Positions 1 to 6,743 of a DNA stretch of 13,222 nucleotides are shown piece after piece (positions within the stretch are counted from its first letter, which is position 1; every line of letters begins with the position of its first letter). The position numbers and the translations under genes were made by a program. Below the pieces are notes generated by a model, which was not told where the DNA came from, ran no database searches, and saw only the letters and a program-made list of their open reading frames with translations. This stretch comes from DSUN01 sp035527715 (GTDB lineage Bacteria; Planctomycetota; PUPC01; DSUN01), in NCBI GenBank assembly GCA_035527715.1, contig DATKZY010000228.1:1-13222 (forward strand). The letters are read 5' to 3'.

Positions 1-17
1 AGGCGTTCGCGTTTTCA

Positions 18-231
18 GCCTCCGAAGGAGGCGAGGGAATGAAGCCCACGGCGATGCTCGGGGAGCCGTGGGTTGACGACCTCCCGTGGCCCAGCCCCCG
101 AAGGGGGCGGCGGAGCCTCAAGCGGCTGGAGAGCTCCGCCGTCCCCTTCGGGGGCTGGGTCTTCTTCTCGGACGCAAACCCACGGTTCCGCCTCGCTGCA
201 CCGTGGGCTGTACTCCGCCACGCCCTACGGG
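18..231. repeat. Large imperfect palindrome, REP/MITE-like intergenic repeat
   Basis: Two arms face each other around a 16-nt centre (117-132). The inner arms, 90-116 and 133-159, are 27 nt each and pair perfectly except for one G-T position. Each inner arm has its own CCCCCGAAGGGGG or CCCCTTCGGGG mini-hairpin. Farther out, 66-74 pairs with 177-185 (CCGTGGGTT with AACCCACGG). Each side also has a local inverted repeat: CCCACGGC/GCCGTGGG at 45-52 and 65-72, and CCCACGGT/ACCGTGGG at 179-186 and 200-207. The outermost 30 nt of the arms match at about 21 positions. A further GCCTCC-GAA-GGAGGC hairpin lies at 18-32. Nested palindromes of this kind, with no conserved reading frame, suggest a repetitive extragenic element rather than a gene. 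The open frames that cross it look like translations of the repeat. Boundaries are approximate. Confidence 0.6.
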
Positions 232-306
232 CGTTCACGTTGCACCCTTGACCGTAGGAGATTACACGCACCCCGGGCTGCCGGCTGCGCCGTCTGCGGA
301 AGACGG

Positions 307-335
307 TTGGAAATTCCTGCCGCGGGCGTTAGAAT
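307..335 (+). promoter_or_regulatory. Sigma70-type promoter of the PHP/beta-propeller gene
   Basis: TTGGAA at 307-312 and TAGAAT at 330-335 are separated by exactly 17 nt. The -10 hexamer matches TATAAT at five of six positions and the -35 matches at four of six. Transcription would start near 342, giving a leader of about 26 nt that contains AGGAG at 356-360. The same two hexamers with the same spacing occur again at 4292-4320. Confidence 0.6.
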
Positions 336-367
336 ACTGGCGGAACGCCTCACCCAGGAGCCAGCCC

Positions 368-3175
368 ATGCGACGGCCTTGCCAATGCCTGATCTTTGTC
401 CTCTCCTGTCTCACGGTGGATGCCCTCGCCGCAAGCCCCCAGCCCAGGAACCTGATCCGAAACGGCGGCTTCGAGGAGGGCGTCGCGGGCTGGCAGGCCG
501 ACCCCCAGCACTCGGTGGTGACGCAGGACGGGGCCGCCCACTCGGGCAAGGCTTGCCTCTCGGGCGAGGTGACGGAGCAGCAGAAATGGCTCCGCCTCAC
601 CCAGTCCGTGCCCATTCGGGCAGGCAACCTCTATCGCTTCGAGGTCTGGGCACGGGCAACGAGCGGCACCAAACTGGTCCTGTGGGCCACCCAGCCGGGG
701 GCGGCGGCTCGCGCTCTCGTCGCCGCCTGGGAGCGCGTGCCGGCAAGGTGGACCCGCTACGAGGTGCCCATCAGCCCGGCAGGAGACGGGAAGCTGCTGC
801 TCGAGGTCATCGCCCCGTCGGCCGTCAATGCGCCGCCGGGCCGCCTGTGGATTGACGACCTCGCTCTCTATGAGACGCCGCTCCCCGGCGCCGAACCGGT
901 CTCGCGCGCCGTCGGGTTCAACGACGAGCCGTCGCTTGCCCAGGCACGCGATGGCTCGCTCTACGTCGCGTGGCTGAGCTACCGCGACGGGGGCGACTCC
1001 CTCCAGGTGGCCCGCTACGCCATCGAGGACGCCGGCCTCAAGCGCCTGGGGCAGTGGCAGATCGCCGGCGGCCCGGGGACGAGCGTCCTCGGACCCCGTT
1101 GCGTCCCCGCCGGCGAGCACGCCTTTGTTGTCTACGCAGCGGAAACCGGGGACAATTGGGACATCTTCGCCGTCCCCTGCGCCCAGGCCGGACCGGCCGC
1201 CCCCGTGCGGATCACCACAGAGGAGGGCGTGGACGTCAAGCCGGCCGCGGCCTGGCACACCGACACGCTCTGGGTCGCGTGGGAATCGAACCGCAACGGC
1301 CCCCGCCAGGTCTTCTGCGCCGCCCTGCGCGACGGCAAGGCGACGCCCGCCGAGCCCGTCAGCGCCCCAGCCGCCTCGAGCTACTCGCCCGCCGTCGCTG
1401 TCCTGCCTGTGGGCGAAGTGTGCGTCGCCTGGCACACCTTCCGCGAGAACAACTACGACGTCTTCCTCCGAAACCGTTCGCCCGGGGGCACGTGGGCGCC
1501 CGAACGCAGGCTCACTCGTGCGGCCTCCATAGACCGCAACGCCCACCTGCTTGCGCGCGAGGACGAACTCTGGCTCCTCTACGAGAACGCGCAGACGACC
1601 ACCTACCACATCGGCGCCACCAACCGCCGCAGGCTCATCGTGGCCAGGGTCGTCCCCGAGGGCCTCCTGGCGCCGAAGGCGGTCCGCACCAGCCCCCTGC
1701 ACGGGCGCTGCGAGGCCCCGACGGCGGCCTTCGACGCCCAGGGGCGGCTCTGGATCGCCTTCCTTCGCCCCCGCCTGCCCCGGGCGGGATGGGACACGTT
1801 TCTGACGTGCTTCACGGGCGAGCGCTGGCTGCCCCCCTGCCCCATCTCGTCGCGCAAGGGGATGGACAGGCCCCCCGGCCTCGCCCTCGCCGGCGACAAG
1901 GCCGTCGTCGCGTTCCAGGCCGACGACCTTCCGCTCTCCTGGCAACACGTGCCCAAGCCCGCGGCCACACACAGCGACATCTTCCTCGCCACGAGCGCCC
2001 TTGCCAGTGCGCCGACGCCCGGCCCGCCCCAACTCGAGCCGCTGGTCGAGCCCGACGAGCCCTTCGAGGCGGGCGAAATCCGCGTCGCCCGCGGCGAGGA
2101 CACGCCCACCCCCACCATCGAATACGAGGGCAAGACGCTCAAGCTCTTCTTCGGCGACCTCCACGAGCACACGGAGGTCTCCGTGTGCAACCGCGTCGGC
2201 GACCAGTCGCTCGACGAGAGCTACCAGCACATGCGCGACATCGCCCGCCACGACTTCGCCTGCATCACCGACCACGGCTACAACCAGAACCCGCACCTGT
2301 GGCACGCCGCCGCCAAGCTCGCGCGCGCCAACGACGACCCAGGCCGCTTCCGCACCTTCCTCGGCCAGGAGTGGACCTCCAGCTTCGAGAAGTACAGCGA
2401 CAAGCACCCCTACGGCTACTACGGCCACCGAAACCTCATCTTCGCCGACCTGCGCTTCCCACGCTGGTGGAACGCCAACAACGGCGAGACCCCGGCCGAC
2501 CTGTGGGCCGAGTTGCGCAAGATGAAGGCCAACTTCGTCGCCATCCCCCACCAGCTCGCCGACACGGGCAATGTGCCCACCGACTGGTCGTTCCACGACG
2601 AGGCCATCCAGCCGGTGGCCGAGATCTTCCAGACGCGCGGCTCGTACGAATACCCCGACGCGCCGCGCGCGGCCAAGCGCGCCACGCCCACGCGGGGATA
2701 CTACCTCCAGGATGCCTGGGCCAAGGGCATCGTCATCGGGGTCGTCGCCTCGCCCGACCACGGCGGCGGCTACGGCAAGGCCGCCCTCTTCGCCCCCGAG
2801 CTCACGCGCGAGGCCATCCTCGACGCCCTGCGCGCCCGCCGCTCCTACGGCACGACGGCCGCCAAGATCCTCCTCGACTTCCGCGTCAACGGCCATCTGA
2901 TGGGAGAGAGGATCGCCGTGCCGGAGGGCAAGCCCGTCGCCATCACACTCCGCGTCCGCTGCCCCGCCGACATCGAGCGCGTCGAGGTCTGCCGCAGCAA
3001 CGAGTCCATCTACCGCAACGAGCCCGGCACCAAGTCGGCCGACCTGACCTTCACCGACGACAAGCCCCTCGCCGGCCGCAGCTACTACTACGCCCGGGTG
3101 ATTCAGAAGGACGGCGAGGTCGCCTGGAGCAGCCCCGTGTGGCTCAACGCGCCCCCTCGCGGAGCGCCTGAATGA
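368..3175 (+). CDS. Secreted multidomain protein: CBM-like domain, beta-propeller, PHP/DUF3604-like metal-dependent domain
   Basis: The protein is predicted to have 935 residues. The ATG at 368 is preferred over in-frame codons upstream because AGGAG lies 7 nt before it, a promoter lies just upstream, and the product then begins with a signal peptide (MRRP, hydrophobic stretch, cleavage near ALA at residues 20-22). Residues 28-167 resemble a galactose-binding/CBM-type sandwich, starting with NLIRNGGFEEGVAGW. Residues 170-555 contain six or seven blade-like repeats with a 'WVAW.s.R.gn.dvF' pattern, as in sialidase-like propellers. Residues 590-840 carry PHP-type metal ligands: GDLHEHT (D597, H599, H601), ITDHG (D635, H636), E668, H687, IPH (H728) and SPDHGGG (D797, H798). 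A C-terminal beta domain follows (about 835-930). PHP domains usually hydrolyse phosphoesters, and related DUF3604 proteins are poorly characterised. The substrate is unknown. Export to the periplasm or outside is likely. Confidence 0.85.
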   Translation: MRRPCQCLIFVLSCLTVDALAASPQPRNLIRNGGFEEGVAGWQADPQHSVVTQDGAAHSGKACLSGEVTEQQKWLRLTQSVPIRAGNLYRFEVWARATSGTKLVLWATQPGAAARALVAAWERVPARWTRYEVPISPAGDGKLLLEVIAPSAVNAPPGRLWIDDLALYETPLPGAEPVSRAVGFNDEPSLAQARDGSLYVAWLSYRDGGDSLQVARYAIEDAGLKRLGQWQIAGGPGTSVLGPRCVPAGEHAFVVYAAETGDNWDIFAVPCAQAGPAAPVRITTEEGVDVKPAAAWHTDTLWVAWESNRNGPRQVFCAALRDGKATPAEPVSAPAASSYSPAVAVLPVGEVCVAWHTFRENNYDVFLRNRSPGGTWAPERRLTRAASIDRNAHLLAREDELWLLYENAQTTTYHIGATNRRRLIVARVVPEGLLAPKAVRTSPLHGRCEAPTAAFDAQGRLWIAFLRPRLPRAGWDTFLTCFTGERWLPPCPISSRKGMDRPPGLALAGDKAVVAFQADDLPLSWQHVPKPAATHSDIFLATSALASAPTPGPPQLEPLVEPDEPFEAGEIRVARGEDTPTPTIEYEGKTLKLFFGDLHEHTEVSVCNRVGDQSLDESYQHMRDIARHDFACITDHGYNQNPHLWHAAAKLARANDDPGRFRTFLGQEWTSSFEKYSDKHPYGYYGHRNLIFADLRFPRWWNANNGETPADLWAELRKMKANFVAIPHQLADTGNVPTDWSFHDEAIQPVAEIFQTRGSYEYPDAPRAAKRATPTRGYYLQDAWAKGIVIGVVASPDHGGGYGKAALFAPELTREAILDALRARRSYGTTAAKILLDFRVNGHLMGERIAVPEGKPVAITLRVRCPADIERVEVCRSNESIYRNEPGTKSADLTFTDDKPLAGRSYYYARVIQKDGEVAWSSPVWLNAPPRGAPE

Positions 3176-4229
3176 TCTTCCTGCTTCCGGCGGGGAAGGC
3201 GTAGTCGCCCAACTCGTCCACCCTCACCCAGCGGCAGGCGGCGCAGCCGAGGGGCCGCGGGCGGCCCCGCGTGCTGCGGCACGCGAAGACGTGGAGCGTC
3301 ACGCGGAAGTGGCTGTAGGCGTGGCCGTAGGTCATCAGGTGCTCGGCCACGGCCACGTCGAGTCCCGCCTCCTCCTTCACCTCGCGCCGCACTGTCTCCG
3401 CGAGCGGCTCCTCTCCCTCCCGTTTGCCGCCGGGGAACTCCCAGAGCCCGCCGAGCAGGGCATTGTCGTGCCGCCGGGCGATGAGCACCCGCCCCCTGCG
3501 CCACACGACGCCCAGCCCCACGTCGTAGTGTGGGACGGCTTTCCGCTTGGGCTTCCTGGGGAGGCGCCGCTGCTCGCCGAGGCGTCGTGCCTCGCACAGG
3601 TCGGCCACGGGACACTCGCCGCACGCGGGGCTTCTGGGCACGCACACGACGGCCCCCAGCTCCATCATCGCCTGGTTGAAGTCGCGGGCGTGCCGTGGCG
3701 GCACGAGGGCCTCGGCCAGGCCCCACAGCCGCTTTTGCGTCTCGGCGGCCTTGACGTCCTGGTGAATGGCAAAGAGGCGGGCCAGGATGCGCGCGACGTT
3801 GCCATCGAGCACGGGCGCCGGCAGGTTGAAGCCGATGCTGCGAATCGCCCCCGCCGTGTAACGCCCCACGCCGGGCAAGGCCAGCAGAGCGTCGAGCCGC
3901 TTCGGCACCCGCCCGCTGTGCCGGGCCATAACCTCCTGCGCGGCGGCGTGGAAATTCCTCGCCCGCGCGTAGTAGCCCAGCCCTGCCCACAGCTTCAGCA
4001 CCTCGTCCACAGGCGCCGCAGCGAGCGCGGCCAGCGTGGGGAATCGGGCCAGGAACCGCTCGTAATAGGGGACCACCGCCGCTACCCGCGTCTGCTGAAG
4101 CATCGTCTCGGCCAGCCAGATGCGATACGGGTCGCGGGTCCGTCGCCACGGCAGATCGCGCCTCGCGCGCCGGTACCACGCCCGCAGCCGCCGCGGCAGC
4201 TCTTGCAGGATTCGGGCCTCACGCATCAT
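3144..4229 (-). CDS. mutY: A/G-specific adenine DNA glycosylase MutY
   Basis: MutY removes adenine mispaired with 8-oxoguanine in base excision repair. The 361-residue protein has the expected order. The helix-hairpin-helix glycosylase domain includes LAETMLQQTRV with catalytic Glu41, LPGVGRYTAGAI at 118-129, and VLDGNVARIL with catalytic Asp142. A 4Fe-4S loop follows, with C196, C203, C206 and C212 at the family spacing C-x6-C-x2-C-x5-C. The C-terminal Nudix-like domain starts near residue 235. It carries a complete Nudix box, GKREGEE...REVKEEAGL, matching G-x5-E-x7-REU-x-EE-x-G-U. Many MutY proteins have a degenerate box here. Translation starts at 4229 or at the adjacent ATG at 4226; no strong ribosome-binding site decides between them. 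The 3' end overlaps the convergent PHP gene by 32 nt. I see no convincing promoter for it in 4230-4361. Confidence 0.96.
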   Translation of the reverse strand: MMREARILQELPRRLRAWYRRARRDLPWRRTRDPYRIWLAETMLQQTRVAAVVPYYERFLARFPTLAALAAAPVDEVLKLWAGLGYYARARNFHAAAQEVMARHSGRVPKRLDALLALPGVGRYTAGAIRSIGFNLPAPVLDGNVARILARLFAIHQDVKAAETQKRLWGLAEALVPPRHARDFNQAMMELGAVVCVPRSPACGECPVADLCEARRLGEQRRLPRKPKRKAVPHYDVGLGVVWRRGRVLIARRHDNALLGGLWEFPGGKREGEEPLAETVRREVKEEAGLDVAVAEHLMTYGHAYSHFRVTLHVFACRSTRGRPRPLGCAACRWVRVDELGDYAFPAGSRKIIQALREGAR

Positions 4230-4291
4230 GCCGGTGGTCCCACCGAGGCGTCCCCCCTCGACTACTCCCCCTGCCCGGCGCGCGGAAGCAC

Positions 4292-4320
4292 TTGGAACCC
4301 CGACGCCGCTGCGCTAGAAT
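4292..4320 (+). promoter_or_regulatory. Sigma70-type promoter of the zinc-ribbon membrane protein
   Basis: TTGGAA at 4292-4297 and TAGAAT at 4315-4320 have a 17-nt spacer, identical hexamers and spacing to the promoter at 307-335. The start site would be near 4327, leaving a leader of about 35 nt with GGGAG just before the ATG at 4362. It lies in the 132-bp divergent region between mutY and this gene. Confidence 0.6.
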
Positions 4321-4361
4321 AGGAGCACGACCACCATACCACCCCGACCGAAAGGGAGCGA

Positions 4362-5468
4362 ATGGGCGACGAGTCTCCCAAGTGCCAGGGCTGCGGCGCC
4401 GAGCTCGAGGGCCGCGACATCTACGAGGGCATGTGCAAGGCATGTCGCGAGGAGGCCGTCCTCGGCTCCCAGGCCCCTCGCCCGCGGACGCTCCGAGCGC
4501 CCCGCCCCGCCTCGCAAAGGCCCGCCGGCCGGCCCGTGCCCCCCGACGCTATCGCCATCGAGGCCACTGTGGACCTCGATGCAGACACCAAGGAAATCGG
4601 GCCACAGGACGAGGCCCTCCCGCTGACGGACTCGGCCTCCCAACCGACGGAAGAAGCCGCCTCGGAGCCTCTCGCCCCTCCCGGGCCAGCCGACACGGGC
4701 GAGCCGGCGTCGCCGGAGCCGACCAGCGCGGCCCCGCGCCCCGCCGCGGCGCAGCAGGCCCCCGACTTGCCTTTGCTCGAGTTCGAGGCCCCGGATGCGC
4801 CCCGCACCGCGGCGCCACCCGTCGCGCCGGAGTCGAAGCCTCCGCGTGCCGAGCGAAGCATCACCATCAAGAAGCTCCGCCAGCCCGACCACCCCGAGCC
4901 GGAGCTGGACATGGCCGAGGCCCCAGCGCCGGCGCGGCGCCGCATCGCCCCGCGCGAGCCGCAGCCCCGGCTCGAGCGGCCCATCCCCTCATCGCACGAG
5001 ACCCACGCCCCGCTGGCCCTCGCTACGGACCAGGAGCACAAACACGTCGCCGAGCCAGCCGCGTCGGCGCCCGCTGCCGACCTCCCCGTGCTGGAGGCCG
5101 AGCCGCGAGACAGGCCGTCCTCGCCGCCCCTCGCGCCCCCGCCCTCGCGCCCGGCGGCGCCCGCCGCCCGGGCACCCGAGGACATCGAGCTGCTGCGCAT
5201 CGAGGCCGACACGGCCAGCGGGAACCTCCGATCCCTTCTCGACGAGATGGCGGGCCAGGTCGAGCAGCTCTCCAGGGTCCTGTCTACCGCGCACAGGGTC
5301 GCCCCGAGCGCCTTCTGGTTCGGGTTCCGCGCCTGCTTCGGCTTCGCAGTGGGAATGGTGGTCCTCGCCGCCGTCGCCGTGGGCCTGCTCGCCCTGATTG
5401 GGGTGCTGTTCTACCCGCCGGCCTTCGACCTGGTGCGCCAGCTCTTCGGGCAGATCAGCCCCCGCTGA
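4362..5468 (+). CDS. Hypothetical zinc-ribbon, low-complexity, C-terminally membrane-anchored protein
   Basis: I do not recognise a named family. The 368-residue protein starts at an ATG with GGGAG a few bases upstream. Its N-terminus has four cysteines, C8-x2-C11 and C25-x2-C28, forming a likely zinc ribbon. Residues of about 30-270 are rich in Pro, Ala, Glu and Arg and look disordered. Within them, short acidic or hydrophobic segments such as DLPLLEFEAPD and DLPVLEAEPRD recur. Residues of about 275-315 look helical or coiled-coil (DIELLRIEAD, LLDEMAGQVEQL). One strong membrane segment follows at about 322-350, and a short tail ends the protein. The predicted topology is a cytosolic zinc finger and flexible linker held to the membrane by a C-terminal helix. 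A scaffold or regulatory role is a guess. It converges on pgsA with a 27-nt gap and is transcribed divergently from mutY. Confidence 0.75.
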   Translation: MGDESPKCQGCGAELEGRDIYEGMCKACREEAVLGSQAPRPRTLRAPRPASQRPAGRPVPPDAIAIEATVDLDADTKEIGPQDEALPLTDSASQPTEEAASEPLAPPGPADTGEPASPEPTSAAPRPAAAQQAPDLPLLEFEAPDAPRTAAPPVAPESKPPRAERSITIKKLRQPDHPEPELDMAEAPAPARRRIAPREPQPRLERPIPSSHETHAPLALATDQEHKHVAEPAASAPAADLPVLEAEPRDRPSSPPLAPPPSRPAAPAARAPEDIELLRIEADTASGNLRSLLDEMAGQVEQLSRVLSTAHRVAPSAFWFGFRACFGFAVGMVVLAAVAVGLLALIGVLFYPPAFDLVRQLFGQISPR

Positions 5469-5495
5469 GGCCGGGCGCTTCCCGCGCACGCCCAC

Positions 5496-6101
5496 TCACT
5501 CGTGGCCCCTGCCTCCGGCGCTTTCATCCCCGGACTTCTTGAGGAGTCGCCGCAGCAACGGCAGGCTCGAGAACAGGTAGTCCACGCCCGACCACAGCGT
5601 CACGGCGGCCACAACCAGCATCAGGTAGTGGGCCTTCTGCCGCGTGGCCGCCATGACCGCCGCGTCGTCGGCAGGCGTCAACACGATCAGGCCCAGGACG
5701 ATCAGGATCGCGGCCCCCTGCACGATGGCCTTGACCTTGCCGCTCCAGCGCGCCGCCAGCACCACGCCCGCGCGAGCCGCCGCCACCCGCGTGTACGCCA
5801 CCGTCGCATCGCGGTAGAACAGCAGGACCACCACCCACAGGGGCGCGTACCCGGCCCATAAGAAGCACAGAAACACCGAGAAGCGGGCCACGCTGTCGGC
5901 CAACGGGTCCATCAGCTTCCCGAAGTCCGTCATCTCCCGCTTCGACCGGGCCAGGTACCCGTCGAGGATGTCGGTCAGCTCGAACAGGCAGGCGATCCCC
6001 AGCGCCGCCACGTGCCCCGCCTTGCCGCCGAGGACGAACACGAGGACGAACACGGGGCTGAGGGCCAGCCGCCCGAGCGTGAGCTGATTCGCAATCCCCA
6101 C
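5496..6101 (-). CDS. pgsA: CDP-alcohol phosphatidyltransferase, probably phosphatidylglycerophosphate synthase
   Basis: The 201-residue integral membrane protein contains the full CDP-alcohol phosphotransferase signature, D44-x2-D47-G48-x2-A51-R52-x8-G61-x3-D65-x3-D69 (from DILDGYLAR to GKLMDPLADS). The Asp residues bind the catalytic metal. The N-terminus NQLTLGRLALSP and the GKLMDPLAD block are typical of PgsA, which joins CDP-diacylglycerol and glycerol-3-phosphate on the way to phosphatidylglycerol. Several hydrophobic helices surround the motif. A different CDP-alcohol acceptor cannot be excluded. The start is a GTG at 6101, chosen because GAGGGGG (6108-6114) lies 6 nt upstream and the family N-terminus begins there. 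The frame stays open far upstream across trxB, but that part has no homology. Its promoter is probably at 6148-6177. Confidence 0.88.
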   Translation of the reverse strand: MGIANQLTLGRLALSPVFVLVFVLGGKAGHVAALGIACLFELTDILDGYLARSKREMTDFGKLMDPLADSVARFSVFLCFLWAGYAPLWVVVLLFYRDATVAYTRVAAARAGVVLAARWSGKVKAIVQGAAILIVLGLIVLTPADDAAVMAATRQKAHYLMLVVAAVTLWSGVDYLFSSLPLLRRLLKKSGDESAGGRGHE

Positions 6102-6147
6102 GGCAAACCCCCTCGGTGAGCCGCGCAACCGCCACAAGACCGCCCAG

Positions 6148-6177
6148 ATTATAGCCGACACCCCCTCGCCGCCGCAA
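6148..6177 (-). promoter_or_regulatory. Promoter of pgsA (minus strand)
   Basis: Read on the minus strand, TTGCGG (6172-6177) and a perfect TATAAT (6148-6153) are separated by 18 nt. The start site would be near 6141, about 40 nt before the GTG start. It is divergent from the promoter at 6204-6212, in a 155-bp region shared by pgsA and the desulforedoxin-trxB-dut operon. Confidence 0.5.
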
Positions 6178-6203
6178 ATCGCTCTGGCGCGCGCGGCCCC
6201 CCA

Positions 6204-6212
6204 TGCTATAAT
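6204..6212 (+). promoter_or_regulatory. Extended -10 promoter of the desulforedoxin-trxB-dut operon
   Basis: TGC immediately precedes a perfect TATAAT (6207-6212), which forms an extended -10 element. The -35 position with a 17-nt spacer (6184-6189, CTGGCG) is weak, as is common for extended -10 promoters. The leader would be about 38 nt and contains GGAGG before the first gene. Confidence 0.6.
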
Positions 6213-6256
6213 GGGCTGCGCCTGGTCCCCAACGCCAACTTTGGAGGCATCGGCCA

Positions 6257-6460
6257 ATGAGCCAACCCCCGCAACCCCCCGAGTGGACGCCCGAGGAGTG
6301 GGTGCAGGCCTGGACCATCCACGTGGGCAAGGCCTACCGCTGCGACAGGTGCCAGACGATGGTGATGGTGACCAAGGGAGGCGTGGGCACCCTCGAGCCC
6401 ATCTGCTGCGGCGAGCCGATGAAACTCGTCGAGCACCCCGACACCATCGCCGACCGGTAG
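6257..6460 (+). CDS. Small desulforedoxin-like metal-binding protein
   Basis: The 67-residue protein has one desulforedoxin-type module, KAYRCDRCQTMVMV...ICCGEPMKL, with C29-x2-C32-x17-C50-C51. In desulforedoxin and the N-terminal domain of desulfoferrodoxin, four cysteines in this pattern hold an iron (or zinc) atom. Classical desulforedoxin has x15 between the pairs, so the loop here is two residues longer. There is no C-terminal superoxide reductase domain. The first 20 residues are Pro/Trp/Glu-rich. GGAGG lies 9 nt before the ATG. It opens a tight operon with a tandem version of itself and trxB, which suggests a role in redox or metal handling. Electron transfer is inferred, not shown, and a purely structural zinc site is the main alternative. 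Confidence 0.75.
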   Translation: MSQPPQPPEWTPEEWVQAWTIHVGKAYRCDRCQTMVMVTKGGVGTLEPICCGEPMKLVEHPDTIADR

Positions 6461-6470
6461 GAGCCCCCCA

Positions 6471-6731
6471 ATGTCCCCCCAGCAACGCAACCTCACTGGC
6501 CAGGTCTACCGTTGTCCCGTGTGCGGAGCCGAGCTGAGTGTAATCCGCAGAGCCCAGGGCGCTCTGGCGCCCCGCTGCTGCAACACGGCCATGCTCCTGC
6601 TCCCCGAGCCACACGCGACCTATCTGTGCCCCGTCTGTGGCGCTGAGCTGATGGTCATCCTCGAAGGGGCCGGCCCCCTGGCCCCTCGCTGCTGCAACAC
6701 CCCCATGATCCGCAGGAAACGCGCCGCGTAG
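6471..6731 (+). CDS. Tandem double desulforedoxin-like protein
   Basis: The 86-residue protein consists almost wholly of two copies of the desulforedoxin-like module. Copy 1 has C15, C18, C36 and C37, and copy 2 has C53, C56, C74 and C75. Both follow C-x2-C-x17-CC, the same spacing as in the preceding 67-residue gene. The copies share CPVCGAEL, then a variable stretch, then LAPRCCNT and M. This points to internal duplication; native desulforedoxin forms a homodimer, so the fusion could mimic one. AGGAG at the end of the preceding gene (10-nt gap) serves as the ribosome-binding site. trxB starts 12 nt downstream. The likely metal is Fe or Zn. No catalytic domain is present, and the partner is unknown, although TrxB is an obvious candidate. 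Confidence 0.75.
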   Translation: MSPQQRNLTGQVYRCPVCGAELSVIRRAQGALAPRCCNTAMLLLPEPHATYLCPVCGAELMVILEGAGPLAPRCCNTPMIRRKRAA

Positions 6732-6743
6732 GAATCCCCCGCC

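Noticed and set aside
39..251. Small open frames over the 5' palindrome
   Set aside because: They lie wholly inside the nested inverted repeats and look like translations of a repeat. No ribosome-binding site or domain supports them.
350..2896. Minus-strand open frame of 848 codons opposite the PHP gene
   Set aside because: It is a shadow of the high-GC, C/G-ending codons of the plus-strand gene. The translation is a low-complexity Gly/Val/Arg/Asp-rich string without recognisable motifs, while the plus strand has clear domains.
3291..4322. Plus-strand open frame of 343 codons opposite mutY
   Set aside because: MutY on the minus strand has every catalytic and iron-sulfur residue. The opposite frame shows no family motif.
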